Positions 53,174-63,724 are shown, numbered from the stretch's first letter. The stretch: 64,000 nucleotides of DNA from Solidesulfovibrio sp. (GCF_038562415.1 NZ_JBCFBA010000001.1:660414-724413); one strand, 5' to 3'. Translations and numbers: made by a program. The notes: generated by a model not told the origin, from the letters alone.

Positions 53174-54892
53174 ATGAACTTATCAAGATTATTCTCCTCA
53201 ATTGTATTGATGGCCATGATTGCAATGCCAGCAATCGCGCAAACCAACCAGTCTGTCGATACTGAAGAGATTACACGCACTGGACTGGGAAAAATCATAG
53301 CCATCCTGTCAACGAAAAACCAGAACATGACATGCCAGGCGATTCATTCCATAATAACAACTATAAAGTCACGACATAATATTAACGACAACGATCTTTC
53401 GTCTTCCACCAGCAACGGGTGCACCACATACACATACAAAGGCATCACTATAGGAAAAGCATGCTGCGCGGGCAACTCGGAACAGGTCCATCAACCAGAC
53501 ACAAACACCCTGCGTACCGGTGCACCCCATACGATTTCCTACCTTGACCCCAGTTCGGGTGACATTGGCGGCAGCAACAACGTCAGCATTTATGGAGAAA
53601 ATTTCGACAAGCACGTTACTGTTGCATTCGGTGGCCTGCCAGCCACCAGTGTAACATCGTACGGAAACATGATCTCCGTTTCGGCCCCGGCCCATGCGGC
53701 CGGCACCGTCGACATAAGCGTCACCAACCAATGCGGCGTTACGGCAACCCTGAAAAACGGCTACACCTACAGCGCCCAGCCCGTCATATCCTCGCTCTCC
53801 CCAGAGAGCGGCCATACGGGCGGCAGCAAGAACCTCACGCTGTACGGCAGCAATTTTTCCTACTTCCCCTCCGTGCCCACGGTCACCCTCGGTGGAAAGA
53901 AAGCGACCAATGTCACGACCGAAGCCGGGGGAGGAGCGCTCTCCTTTGACGCGCCGGCCCATGCGGCCGCCACCGTCGACCTGGTCGTCACCAACCCCAG
54001 CGGAAAATCGGTCACCCTGGCCAAAGGCTACAGTTATTCCTCCACGCCGAGCATCACCTACCAATCGGACGTTTCCGGCCATATCGGCGGAATGGAAAAC
54101 CTCATCCTCATGGGCGGCAACTTCTCCGATAGCGCGGGTGTCCCCACGGTCGCCTTCGGCGGCGTCGCGGGCAGCAACGTCAGCGTCTACGGAGGCGGTT
54201 CGGCGCTGTTCGTCGATACTCCCGCCCATGCGGCGGGAACCGTCAGCATCAAGCTGACCAACAGCGACGGCCCTTCGGCCACCCTTTCCAAGGCGTACGC
54301 GTATACAACGACCCCGGTCATCTCCTTCCTCTCCGCCGCCTCGGGAGATACGCACGGAAGCCAGGATCTCGTCATATACGGCGCCAATTTCGCCATGAAA
54401 TCCGGAAAACCCTCCGTGACCATCGGCGGAACCACCGTAACCTCCGTCACTTCCTACGGCAATGCGCTTTTCGTCGACCCCGCCGCCCACGCCACCGGCA
54501 CGGGCAGCCTTATCGTCGCCAATCCCGAAGGGCCGTCGGCCACCCTCACCAACGGCTACACCTATACCGCCCAACCGGTCATCTCTTCGGTCTTTCCCGG
54601 AACCGGAAGCGCCAACGGAACCGAGAACGTCATCATAAACGGCTATAACTTTTCCTACTTCCCCGGTGTCCCCACGGTGAAATTCGGTGACACGCCCGGC
54701 AGCAACGTCACCGTCTACGCCAATGGCCAATCCCTGTTCGTCGATGCGCCGGCCCATGCCGCGGGTTCCGTGCCCGTCACCGTCACGAATTCCAGCGGCT
54801 CTTCCGCCGTTTTCAAATACTATGGTTATACGGGATCCGTCTGCCCCGTTTTCAACATAACTCCCGCGCTTACAATCCTGATGCAGCAATAA
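53174..54892 (+). CDS. exported protein with five IPT/TIG repeats
   Basis: A 572-residue secreted protein: signal peptide (LSSIVLMAMIAMPAIAQ, cleavage after about residue 22), a non-repetitive N-terminal region with paired Cys (NGCTTYTYKG...ACCAGN), then five IPT/TIG immunoglobulin-like repeats of about 86-89 residues (starting near 119, 202, 292, 381, 467). Each begins P.IS/P.I..L...SG and contains NL.IYG.NF, PTV.FGG and a PAHAAGTV.I.VTN-type strand. Such repeats occur in surface adhesins and sugar-binding proteins. No anchor follows, so it may be secreted or cell-associated. ATG at 53174. The first 300 bases are noticeably AT-rich. Confidence 0.85.
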   Translation: MNLSRLFSSIVLMAMIAMPAIAQTNQSVDTEEITRTGLGKIIAILSTKNQNMTCQAIHSIITTIKSRHNINDNDLSSSTSNGCTTYTYKGITIGKACCAGNSEQVHQPDTNTLRTGAPHTISYLDPSSGDIGGSNNVSIYGENFDKHVTVAFGGLPATSVTSYGNMISVSAPAHAAGTVDISVTNQCGVTATLKNGYTYSAQPVISSLSPESGHTGGSKNLTLYGSNFSYFPSVPTVTLGGKKATNVTTEAGGGALSFDAPAHAAATVDLVVTNPSGKSVTLAKGYSYSSTPSITYQSDVSGHIGGMENLILMGGNFSDSAGVPTVAFGGVAGSNVSVYGGGSALFVDTPAHAAGTVSIKLTNSDGPSATLSKAYAYTTTPVISFLSAASGDTHGSQDLVIYGANFAMKSGKPSVTIGGTTVTSVTSYGNALFVDPAAHATGTGSLIVANPEGPSATLTNGYTYTAQPVISSVFPGTGSANGTENVIINGYNFSYFPGVPTVKFGDTPGSNVTVYANGQSLFVDAPAHAAGSVPVTVTNSSGSSAVFKYYGYTGSVCPVFNITPALTILMQQ

Positions 54893-55031
54893 CCATCCGT
54901 GCCACCGCGGAGCGGCCGGCTCGTCGCTGGTCGCTCCCTCCCGCCTTTGGCCAGCCGCCACGCCCCGTCTCGACAAAATCCGCGCTTCCCCTTACACCTT
55001 CCGCTGTGTCGGGGGACACAAGGGAGGCCAA

Positions 55032-56453
55032 ATGGCGAAGATTTTGGTGATCGACGACGACACGCACATCCGCGAAGTCTGCAAACTGGTCATCGAGAGC
55101 ATGGGGCACGAGGTCGAGGCGCGGCCAAGCCTGACCAAGGGGCTCGAAGCCCTGGACAAGGAGCCCTACGACGTCGTCTACCTCGATGTGGACCTGCCCG
55201 ACGGCAACGGGCTTTTGTCCATCCCCAGGATCACCGAACGCGACAAGGCCCCGGAGGTCATCATCTTCACCGGCGCGAGCTATCCCAACGGCGCGGAACT
55301 GGCCATAAAAAACGGCGCCTGGGACTACATCGAAAAGCCGGCCACGGCCGAGACCATGACCCTGCCGCTCATTCGCGCCCTCCAGTACCGCCGGGAAAAA
55401 TTCGCCAACCGCCCGCCCACCGTGGCGCTCAAGCGCGAAGGCATCATCGGCAACAGCCAGCGCGTCTCAAGCTGCCTCGACCTGGTGGCCCAAGCCGCCA
55501 ACTCCGACGCCAACACGCTCATTACCGGCGAAACCGGCACCGGCAAGGAACTCTTCGCCCGGGCCATCCACGACAACAGCGAACGGGTCGAGGGCCCTTT
55601 CGTCGTGGTCGACTGTTCGAGCCTGACGGAAACGCTCATCGAATCGGTGCTGTTCGGCCACGCCAAGGGGGCGTTCACCGGGGCGGAAAAAAAACAGGAA
55701 GGGCTGATCAAACAGGCGGACAAGGGCACGCTGTTCCTCGACGAAGTGGGCGAACTGCCCTTTTCCCAGCAAAAGGCCTTTTTGCGCGTGCTCCAGGAAC
55801 GGCGCTTTCGCCCCGTGGGGGCCAAGGAGGAGGAAACGAGCGATTTCCGGCTCGTGGCCGCCACCAACAAGGACCTGGAAGCCATGGTCGCCGCCGGGGA
55901 TTTCCGCAACGACTTGCTCTTTCGCCTGCGCACCATGCACATCCACATCCCGGCCCTGCGCGAGCGCGGCGAGGACATCCGGGAACTGACCATCCACTAC
56001 ATGAACGCCTACTGCAAGAAGTACAAGGTGCCGCTCAAGGGCTTTTCCCCGGAGTTCCTGGACAGCCTGCAGGAGTATGACTGGCCGGGCAACGTGCGTG
56101 AACTGGTCAACCTCATGGAAAACATCATCGTGCGCGCCCAGTTCGAGCCCACGCTCTACCCCAAGCACCTGCCGTCCGAGGTGCGCATCCGCATCATGAG
56201 CGGCAAGCGCCAGGAAGCGGCGGCGGGAAGCCCGGAGTCGGAACTGCTGCCCCCGGTGGAACCGGCCGCCGCCCAGGGCGAGCTGGTCCTCACGCCCTTC
56301 GACGACTACAAGAAGGAAACCGAGCACCGCTATTTCAAGGCGCTGATGCAAAAAACCGGCGGCGACATCCACAAGGCCTGCGAACTGTCCGACCTCGGCA
56401 AGCAGAGCCTGTACCGCTACCTGCGCATCCACGGCATCCCGACACGGACGTAG
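55032..56453 (+). CDS. NtrC-family sigma-54 response regulator
   Basis: A 473-residue regulator. The receiver is complete: IDDD (residues 7-10), phospho-acceptor Asp in VVYLDVDLPDGNG (about 52), Thr in IIFTGAS and Lys in YIEKPAT. The AAA+ domain has Walker A GETGTGKE (about residue 168), the canonical sigma-54 contact loop GAFTGA, GTLFLDEVGELP and DLLFRLRTM. A Fis-type DNA-binding domain ends the protein (GDIHKACELSDLGKQSLYRYL). ATG at 55032 has AAGGGAGG at 5 nt. No histidine kinase gene adjoins, so it is an orphan regulator; a partner elsewhere must phosphorylate it. Confidence 0.96.
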   Translation: MAKILVIDDDTHIREVCKLVIESMGHEVEARPSLTKGLEALDKEPYDVVYLDVDLPDGNGLLSIPRITERDKAPEVIIFTGASYPNGAELAIKNGAWDYIEKPATAETMTLPLIRALQYRREKFANRPPTVALKREGIIGNSQRVSSCLDLVAQAANSDANTLITGETGTGKELFARAIHDNSERVEGPFVVVDCSSLTETLIESVLFGHAKGAFTGAEKKQEGLIKQADKGTLFLDEVGELPFSQQKAFLRVLQERRFRPVGAKEEETSDFRLVAATNKDLEAMVAAGDFRNDLLFRLRTMHIHIPALRERGEDIRELTIHYMNAYCKKYKVPLKGFSPEFLDSLQEYDWPGNVRELVNLMENIIVRAQFEPTLYPKHLPSEVRIRIMSGKRQEAAAGSPESELLPPVEPAAAQGELVLTPFDDYKKETEHRYFKALMQKTGGDIHKACELSDLGKQSLYRYLRIHGIPTRT

Positions 56454-56466
56454 GAAAGGATCGGCC

Positions 56467-57114
56467 CTAGCCCGTCAGCGCCCGGAAAAAGAAGACCAAA
56501 CAGGCCAGAAGCCCGACGATGGCCGCCAGCCCGGCCAGGGTCCCGCGCCGATGCGCCGGGCCGCCCACCGTCAGCCACCAGGCGAAACCGGCATTTAAAA
56601 GCGGCATCACGCCCCATTGCAGGATGGCGATGCTCATGGCGTTGCCGATGACCATGGAGACGGCCAGTCCCAGGGGCGAGAGAAACGGCCCCGGGAAAAG
56701 CGACAGTACCATGACCGTGGGGTACAGTCCCAAAAGCACGATGAGCGCCATCTTCCAGCCCGGCGGCGCGCTGGTTCCTGTCTCGTCGCGCAGGCAGGCG
56801 AACCAGGGGCCGAAACCGCGCGAAAACTCCTTGAGCTCGAAATCGCCGATCCGTTCCCGCAGCCGGGCCACCCACTCGGCCCGCACCGGCGAGGCCAGCC
56901 AGGCCTCAAGCTGGGCCGGCTCCTCGAAATGGATCACCGTGATCCACTCTTCGCCCTGCCCGGCCGGCGGCGGATAGACATCCGTGCCGCGAAAGCCGTC
57001 AAAGGCCTCGGCCGCGGCCGATATGCCGCGCTGCCAGGCCAGAAACCAGTCCTCCCGCCCCGCCGGCACCCGCTGGGACACCACGGCCGAAGCCCGGGCC
57101 ACGCGTACGTCCAT
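56467..57114 (-). CDS. ABM-domain (antibiotic monooxygenase-like) membrane protein
   Basis: A 215-residue protein joining two parts: an N-terminal ABM/dimeric alpha-beta barrel (residues 1-100: SQRVPAGREDWFLAWQRGISAAAEAF, EEWITVIHFEEPAQLEAWLAS) and three C-terminal TM helices (ALIVLLGLYPTVMVLSLFPGP, GLAVSMVIGNAMSIAILQW, LAGLAAIVGLLACLVFFFRAL). This combined family is found in many bacteria, but its function is not established. ATG at 57114 has AAAGGAGG at 6 nt. It stands alone, convergent with the response regulator (13-base gap). Confidence 0.85.
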   Translation of the reverse strand: MDVRVARASAVVSQRVPAGREDWFLAWQRGISAAAEAFDGFRGTDVYPPPAGQGEEWITVIHFEEPAQLEAWLASPVRAEWVARLRERIGDFELKEFSRGFGPWFACLRDETGTSAPPGWKMALIVLLGLYPTVMVLSLFPGPFLSPLGLAVSMVIGNAMSIAILQWGVMPLLNAGFAWWLTVGGPAHRRGTLAGLAAIVGLLACLVFFFRALTG

Positions 57115-57197
57115 GTCGGCCTCCTTTCGGCCTGGGGGCGCCGGCCGTCGCCGTGCGGATCGCGCCGCAGGGACGGCCGGCGGCCACACCGTATCGC

Positions 57198-58610
57198 TTA
57201 GGACGCGGCCGGCTTCTTGTAGGCGCGCTCGCCGGCGATCCAGGTCTCGTCCACGTTGCGGTCGTCGCCCACGGCCATGACGGCGAACAGCACCTGCGCC
57301 GCCTCGTCCATGGTGCGCGGCCCGGCCTCGCCCACGGCCAGGGACTGATGCCAAGGCATGGCCGCCTGGCCGGCGTTCCAGTCCAGCACCACGAAATCGG
57401 CCTCCTTGCCCGGCTGGAAATTGCCGAGGACGTCGTCGAGGTACAGGGAATGGGCGCCGCCGAGGGTGGCCAGGTAGTAGGCCCGATACGGCGAGAGCTT
57501 GTTGCGCTCGGCCTCGGCCAGGTCCTGGTTGCGCGGGTCCACCGAGCCGTCGAGCATGGTGTTGTTGCACATGCCGACCTTGTAGGCCTCTTCCAGCACC
57601 CGCACGAGGGAAAACGCGTTGCCGCCGCCCATGTCGCTGCCAACCGACACCCGCACCGGATGTTCGGGGTCCTTGGCCCGGCCCAGGCGGAACAGCCCGC
57701 TGCCGAGGAACAGATTGGACAGCGGACAGAAGGAGATGGCCGCGCCGGCCTTGGAAAACCGCCGCATCTCGTCGCCCGAAAGCCAGATGCCGTGCCCGGC
57801 CGTGAACTTTGGCCCCAAAAGCCCATGCTTCTCGTGGACCTGCGTGTAGTCGGTGCAATCCGGAAAATGCTCCTTGGCCGTGCGCACCTCCGAGGGGTTC
57901 TCGGATATGTGCGTGTTGACCCAGCAGTCCGGGCATTCCTCCTTGAGCTGGCGGCAGCGGTCCATCATCTCGCCGGTGCAGCCCACGGCGAAACGCGGGG
58001 TGATGGCGTAGAGGTTGCGGCCCTTGCGGTGGTAGCGTTCGATGAGCCGCTTGGACTCGCTGTAGAAGTCGTCGGGGGAGATCAGGAAGTCCTTGGGCGC
58101 GAAGCGGTCCACGCCGGTTAAGCCCGCGATCACGCGCATGTTGCGCCGGGTCGCCTCCTCGAAGAACTCCTCGGTGGAAACCGGGCTGCTCGTGGTGAAG
58201 GCCTGGCAGGTGGTGGTGCCGCCGGCCAGCAGGGCGTCGAAGAAAAGCCCCGCCGCCTTGCGGGCGTACTCCCGGTCGGCGTACTTGCTCTCCTCAGGGA
58301 AAATCCACTTCTGGAGCCAGTCCAGGAGCTGGTTGCCATAGGCGCCGAGCACCCGCACCTGGGGGAAGTGGATGTGGCCGTCGATGAACCCCGGCAAGAT
58401 GAGCCGGTTTTGGATATGGGTGACGGGCAGGCCCGGATGGCGGGCCGAGACCTCTTCAAAGGGGCCGAAATCGGTGATCGTTCCGTTCTCGACCACCAGC
58501 AGCCCGTCCGGGACGAATCGGGCCGCTTCCTGTTCCTTGCCGGCATGCTTCCACGGGTCGTCCAGGAAGTCGAAAAACATGCCGCGTATGGCGCGTGGGT
58601 TGGTCTCCAT
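57198..58610 (-). CDS. guaD: guanine deaminase
   Basis: A 470-residue amidohydrolase converting guanine to xanthine. It has the HxH zinc site PGFIDGHIHFPQ, GGTTTCQAFTTS, FAVGCTGEMM, VNTHISENPSEV, FTAGHGIWLSGDE and SDMGGGNAFSL with the catalytic Asp. Length and motifs match GuaD of bacteria. ATG at 58610 has AGGAGAG 8 nt upstream. No other purine-degradation genes are adjacent; the next gene upstream is alanine racemase, about 190 bases away. The intergenic 58611-58799 holds an AT-rich stretch but no clear promoter. Confidence 0.95.
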   Translation of the reverse strand: METNPRAIRGMFFDFLDDPWKHAGKEQEAARFVPDGLLVVENGTITDFGPFEEVSARHPGLPVTHIQNRLILPGFIDGHIHFPQVRVLGAYGNQLLDWLQKWIFPEESKYADREYARKAAGLFFDALLAGGTTTCQAFTTSSPVSTEEFFEEATRRNMRVIAGLTGVDRFAPKDFLISPDDFYSESKRLIERYHRKGRNLYAITPRFAVGCTGEMMDRCRQLKEECPDCWVNTHISENPSEVRTAKEHFPDCTDYTQVHEKHGLLGPKFTAGHGIWLSGDEMRRFSKAGAAISFCPLSNLFLGSGLFRLGRAKDPEHPVRVSVGSDMGGGNAFSLVRVLEEAYKVGMCNNTMLDGSVDPRNQDLAEAERNKLSPYRAYYLATLGGAHSLYLDDVLGNFQPGKEADFVVLDWNAGQAAMPWHQSLAVGEAGPRTMDEAAQVLFAVMAVGDDRNVDETWIAGERAYKKPAAS

Positions 58611-58799
58611 TGACGATCTCTCCTGCAACGGATGTTTAAGGGAGATCCGTCGGTGCGCCGACTCTCTGGGCAAGCCGGTCGGCAAGGACCGGATCATGCC
58701 TTCCAAATAAGACCGGTCCGGCCCCTGGCCAGAGATAAATAAGATGTTTTTAATCCCAAATGCGAATAACAGCCGACACCCGGGCAGAATATCGAAAAC

Positions 58800-59921
58800 C
58801 TACAGATATTCCCGTTGGTTGAGACCGAACAGGCAGAAGACCTCGTAGGGGATGGTCTCCCACCACACGGCCAACTCGTCGGCAGTGACCGCGCCGGGGC
58901 CCTCGCCGCCGAGCAGGTGGATCGGGTCGCCGGGTTTCGGGTCCAGGCCCGAGACGTCCACGGCCGTCAGCTGCATGCACACCCGCCCGAGGATCGGCAC
59001 GCGCCGGCCGGACAGGCACAGGAAGCCCTTGTTGGACAGCCCCCGGCTGTAGGCGTCGGCGTAGCCGGCGGCCACGATGGCCACCCGCATGTCGCGCTCG
59101 GCGATAAACGTCCGGCCGTAGCTGATGGACGCCCCGCGCGGCAGGTCGTGCACCGAAACGATGCGCGTGACCGTTTCCATGGCCGGCAGCAGGCCCTGGC
59201 CCAGGTGCTCGCGGTCCGTGCCCTGGAAGGGGTTGACGCCGTAGAGGGCGATGCCGGCCCGGCGGGCCTCGAAGCCGTAATCGGCGGCATGGGCCAGGAT
59301 GCCGGCGCTGTTGCAAAGCGAGGCCTCGAAGGTCAGACCGCCGTGGCGAAGCGCCTGGCAGATGCGGGCGAAACGCGCCCCCTGGGAGCTGACGTAGTCG
59401 AAGGCCGTGGGATCGTCGGCCGTGGCCAGATGGGAACTGACCATGACCGGCTCGATGGACGGCAGGCCGGACAGGCGGGAAAGCAGGCGCGGCACGTCGG
59501 CCTCGGTGAAGCCGAGCCTGGCCATGCCCGTGTCGAACTTGAGCGACACCTTGGCTTTTTTCCCGCGCCTGGCCGCGACCGCCGCCAGGCGTTCCAACTG
59601 GCCGAAATCGTGGACGAAGGGGATGACATCCTTTTCCAGGGCCAGGAGGTCGTCCTCGGGCAGGACAGGCCCCAGCAGCGAGACGATGGCCGCCTTGGAG
59701 CCGGCGTCGCGCAGGGCCGCGCCCTCGGCCACGGAGCCGATGGCAAAGGCGTCGCAGCCGGCCTCGGCCAGAGCCCCGGCCGTCTCGATCAGTCCGTGGC
59801 CGTAGGCGTCGGCCTTGACCACGGCCAGGACATGGCCGCCGAAACCGCACAGGAGCTTGTAGTTGGCGACGATATGGGCCGGGCGCACCGTCGTGCGCAG
59901 ATAGTTGTGGGCAATGGGCAT
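58800..59921 (-). CDS. alr: alanine racemase
   Basis: A 373-residue fold-type III PLP enzyme providing D-alanine for peptidoglycan. The Schiff-base lysine is in VLAVVKADAYGHG (about residue 36), the second catalytic base Tyr in GASISYGRTF (about 262), LKFDTGMARLGF and the C-terminal MQLTAVDV segment are typical. ATG at 59921 has AAGGAG at 7 nt. It is divergent from mutL, with 108 bases between starts. Confidence 0.96.
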   Translation of the reverse strand: MPIAHNYLRTTVRPAHIVANYKLLCGFGGHVLAVVKADAYGHGLIETAGALAEAGCDAFAIGSVAEGAALRDAGSKAAIVSLLGPVLPEDDLLALEKDVIPFVHDFGQLERLAAVAARRGKKAKVSLKFDTGMARLGFTEADVPRLLSRLSGLPSIEPVMVSSHLATADDPTAFDYVSSQGARFARICQALRHGGLTFEASLCNSAGILAHAADYGFEARRAGIALYGVNPFQGTDREHLGQGLLPAMETVTRIVSVHDLPRGASISYGRTFIAERDMRVAIVAAGYADAYSRGLSNKGFLCLSGRRVPILGRVCMQLTAVDVSGLDPKPGDPIHLLGGEGPGAVTADELAVWWETIPYEVFCLFGLNQREYL

Positions 59922-60029
59922 GTGGGGTCTCCTTGGGCGTTGGCCACGACCTCCCTACGCCCATCCCGCCCCCTTTGCCAGACGCTCCCGCGACTGGCCC
60001 CCGGAACAAAGATGGCGTATGTTGGCGCC

Positions 60030-62048
60030 ATGTCACGATCCGTCCCCCATCGCACCATCCGCGTCCTGCCGCCGGAACTGCAAAACCAGATCGCCGCCGG
60101 CGAGGTGGTGGAGCGCCCGGCCAGCGTGCTCAAGGAACTCGTGGAAAACAGCCTCGACGCCGGGGCCACGCGCATCGAGGTGGCCATCGACGGCGGCGGC
60201 CGCACGCTCCTGTCCGTGGCCGACGACGGCTGGGGTATGACGCCCGAGGAGCTGCCCCTGGCCGTGACCCGCCACGCCACGAGCAAGATCGCCTCCATGG
60301 AGGAGCTCTCCGGCATCGAGAGCTTCGGCTTTCGCGGCGAGGCCCTGCCGAGCATCGCCTCGGTGTCGAGTTGCACCATCACCTCGCGCCACGAGGCCTT
60401 CGACGAGGGCGCCTTCCTTCGCATCGAATCCGGGCGCATCGTCGAACGGGGGCCGGCGGCCATGCCCCGGGGCACGCGCATCGAAGTGCGCGATCTGTTC
60501 GCCGCCGTGCCGGCCAGGCTCAAATTCCTCAAGTCCGAGGCCGTGGAGACCAAGCGGGCCACCGAGCTTTTCTGCCGGGCGGCGCTGTCGCGCCTGGACG
60601 TGGCCATGAAGCTTTCCGTGGGCGGACGCACGGCCCTGCGTTTTCCGGCCGGCCAGAAGCTCATCGCCCGCCTGGCCGGCATGTGGCCGCCGGCCGTCAC
60701 GGACGAGCTTTTCGAAATGGAATACGCGCTCGGCCCCATCCGCATCCACGGCGTCCTGGGCAAGCCCCTCAAGGCCCAGGGCAAGGCCGACCGCATGCTT
60801 TTTTACGTCAATGGCCGGGCCGTGCTCGACCGGGTGCTGCTGTCGGCCGTGCGCGAGGCCTACAAGGGCCGGCTGCTGGCCCGGGAATACCCGCAGGTGG
60901 TCATTTTCCTGGAACTGCCGCCCGAGGACGTGGACGTCAACGTGCATCCGGCCAAGACCGAGGTGCGCTTTCGCGACGAGCAGGCCGTCTTCTTGAACCT
61001 CCGCCGGGCCGTGGGCCAGGCCCTGGACAGGGCGCTGGTGCTGCGCACCGTGCCCGCGCCCGAACCCTGGGTGAAGCGCGACGGCGAGGCGCCCAAATTC
61101 CCGGCCCGCCGCGATTTCCTGGACGAACTCGCCCGCGCGGGCGCCCCGATTCCCTCCCAGACCGTGCCCATGGGCGAGGCCGTGCGCGAGGCCCCGCCGG
61201 CCTCCAGCGGCCGGCCCGACAGCATCGTCTCCACCGCCGCGCCCGTCGGCGAAGCTCCTCCCGTTCGCGTCACGCCGGCCCAGGCCGCCGCCGACAACCG
61301 CCGCCACGGCCAGCCCGCCCCGGTGCGCCACCTCGACCCGCCGGCCGTGGCCCGCCACGAACGCGGCCAAGCCCTCCCGGCCGCGCCCGGGACCGAGCCC
61401 CGGTCCGCCTCCGCGCCTGGCCCCGACGGCACCCAGGCGCCATCCGTCCCAGCCGAGCCCCTGCGCGCCCGGGCGCCCGAGGAGCTCGAACCGGCCCTGC
61501 CGCCCGGCATCCGCTACCTGGGCCAGTTCGCCGACACCTACCTTCTTGTCGACCTGGGCCGGGAGCTGGTGCTCGTGGACCAGCACGCCGCCCACGAACG
61601 CGTCCTCTACGCCGCCATGGAGGCCTCCGGCTCGCGCGGCGACAGCCGGCCGGTGGGCATCCCGGTGGAAACCACGCTCCATCCGTCCGAACAGGCGAAG
61701 TTGCGGGAACTGCACAACGAACTGCGGGCCATCGGCTTTCTCCTGGACTGCCCCCGGCCGGGCGTGGTGGCCATCACCGGCGCGCCGCCGGGGCTCTCCC
61801 TGGGCCAGGCCAGGGAATACCTGGCCGCCGCCCTGTCGGGCCAGTCCAAGAGCCTGCAGGACCTGTGGATCCTCATGAGCTGCAAAACGGCGGTCAAGGC
61901 CGGAACGAAGCTCGCCGACGACGAGGCCGTGGCGCTTCTCGCCCAATGGGCCAAGGCCCCGGACCGCGACTACTGTCCCCACGGCCGGCCCGTGACCGTG
62001 CGCTTCGGCCTGCGCGAGATGGAAAAGATGTTCAAGCGCAAGAAATAG
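60030..62048 (+). CDS. mutL: DNA mismatch repair protein MutL
   Basis: A 672-residue MutL. The GHKL ATPase is intact: ELQNQIAAGEVVERPASVLKELVENSLDAGA, DDGWGMTPEEL, RHATSKI and GFRGEAL. A Pro/Ala-rich linker (about 345-490) leads to the dimerisation domain, which has the endonuclease-type QHAAHERVLYA (canonical DQHA..E....E, but the final Glu is Ala) and CPHGRP near the end. ATG at 60030 is used; an in-frame ATG at 60012 is also possible, and neither has a good Shine-Dalgarno sequence. No mutS adjoins. Confidence 0.95.
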   Translation: MSRSVPHRTIRVLPPELQNQIAAGEVVERPASVLKELVENSLDAGATRIEVAIDGGGRTLLSVADDGWGMTPEELPLAVTRHATSKIASMEELSGIESFGFRGEALPSIASVSSCTITSRHEAFDEGAFLRIESGRIVERGPAAMPRGTRIEVRDLFAAVPARLKFLKSEAVETKRATELFCRAALSRLDVAMKLSVGGRTALRFPAGQKLIARLAGMWPPAVTDELFEMEYALGPIRIHGVLGKPLKAQGKADRMLFYVNGRAVLDRVLLSAVREAYKGRLLAREYPQVVIFLELPPEDVDVNVHPAKTEVRFRDEQAVFLNLRRAVGQALDRALVLRTVPAPEPWVKRDGEAPKFPARRDFLDELARAGAPIPSQTVPMGEAVREAPPASSGRPDSIVSTAAPVGEAPPVRVTPAQAAADNRRHGQPAPVRHLDPPAVARHERGQALPAAPGTEPRSASAPGPDGTQAPSVPAEPLRARAPEELEPALPPGIRYLGQFADTYLLVDLGRELVLVDQHAAHERVLYAAMEASGSRGDSRPVGIPVETTLHPSEQAKLRELHNELRAIGFLLDCPRPGVVAITGAPPGLSLGQAREYLAAALSGQSKSLQDLWILMSCKTAVKAGTKLADDEAVALLAQWAKAPDRDYCPHGRPVTVRFGLREMEKMFKRKK

Positions 62049-62158
62049 CCCGGCCGGGCGCGGCGGCCGCGCCTTGCCAAAATTCCCCAAAATGTTCACA
62101 ACCGGTGGCGGCGAAAGCGGCTCCCCGCCGTCATGCGCCGCATCATCAATCCAGGGCA

Positions 62159-62272
62159 CCACCCCCCTTCGAGGGGGTCCGGGGGGCATCATGCCCCCCG
62201 GTGGGGTGCAGGGGCAAAGCCCCTGCCGGTGAGGTCCAGGAGAGGCAGCGCCTCTCCTGGCCGCCGGAGGCG
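62159..62272 (-). repeat. intergenic hairpin repeat, copy 2 (compound)
   Basis: Read on the minus strand: CGCCTCCGGCGGCCAGGAG with hairpin CCAGGAGAGGC/GCCTCTCCTGG, then CAGGGG/CCCCTG, then CCGGGGGGC-ATGAT-GCCCCCCGG, then CCCCCT/AGGGGG. The first part matches 31176-31217, the last parts match 63725-63780. It fills most of the mutL-hisH gap; 62049-62158 holds nothing I can define. Confidence 0.8.
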
Positions 62273-62289
62273 TTAAGGAGAACCAAGCC

Positions 62290-62919
62290 ATGCTTGCCAT
62301 TTTGGACTACAAGGCCGGCAACCAGACGAGCGTGCGCCGGGCACTTACCCACCTCGGCATCCCCTGCCGCATCACCGCCGATCCGGCCGTCATCGCCGAC
62401 GCCGCCGGCGTCATCTTTCCCGGCGTGGGCGCCGCCGGCCAGGCCATGGCCGAACTGACCGCCACCGGCCTGGATGCGCTGCTCAAGGCGCAGGTCGCCG
62501 CCGGCAAGCCCCTGCTCGGCATCTGCGTCGGCTGCCAGATCCTGCTGGAGTACAGCGCCGAAAACGACACCACCGCCCTGGGCGTCATCCCCGGCCAGTG
62601 CGCCATGTTCTCCCAGGGACTGACCGACGAGGACGGCCTGCCCATCCGCATCCCGCACATGGGCTGGAACAGCGTGGCCCTGCGCCAGGACTGCGAACTC
62701 TTCGACGGCATCGACGCGGCCTCGGAATTCTACTTCGTGCACAGCTACTACCCCGTGCCGGCCGACCAATACGTCATCGGGGTGACGACCTACGGCCTGC
62801 CGTTTTGCTCCCTCCACGGCCGCAAAGGGCTTTGGGCGGTGCAGTTCCACCCGGAAAAAAGCGGCCGCCCGGGCCTGGCCCTGCTCGCCAACTTCGCCGC
62901 CTACTGCAAGGAGGCCTGA
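62290..62919 (+). CDS. hisH: imidazole glycerol phosphate synthase, glutaminase subunit
   Basis: A 209-residue glutamine amidotransferase feeding ammonia to HisF in histidine synthesis. Triad: nucleophile Cys in [14 protein letters not shown] (about residue 77), His and Glu in [10 protein letters not shown] near 187. [14 protein letters not shown] is the oxyanion-strand region (PGVG). ATG at 62290 has AAGGAG at 7 nt. It precedes hisF by 3 bases. Confidence 0.96.
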   Translation: MLAILDYKAGNQTSVRRALTHLGIPCRITADPAVIADAAGVIFPGVGAAGQAMAELTATGLDALLKAQVAAGKPLLGICVGCQILLEYSAENDTTALGVIPGQCAMFSQGLTDEDGLPIRIPHMGWNSVALRQDCELFDGIDAASEFYFVHSYYPVPADQYVIGVTTYGLPFCSLHGRKGLWAVQFHPEKSGRPGLALLANFAAYCKEA

Positions 62920-62922
62920 TCC

Positions 62923-63702
<780 letters not shown>

Positions 63703-63724
63703 TGTGAGGAAAAAGGCGAAGCAG

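Noticed and set aside
53369..54976. 535-codon minus-strand frame opposite the IPT/TIG gene
   Set aside because: It is a repetitive Gly/Arg/Asp shadow frame; signal peptide and domain evidence support the plus-strand gene.
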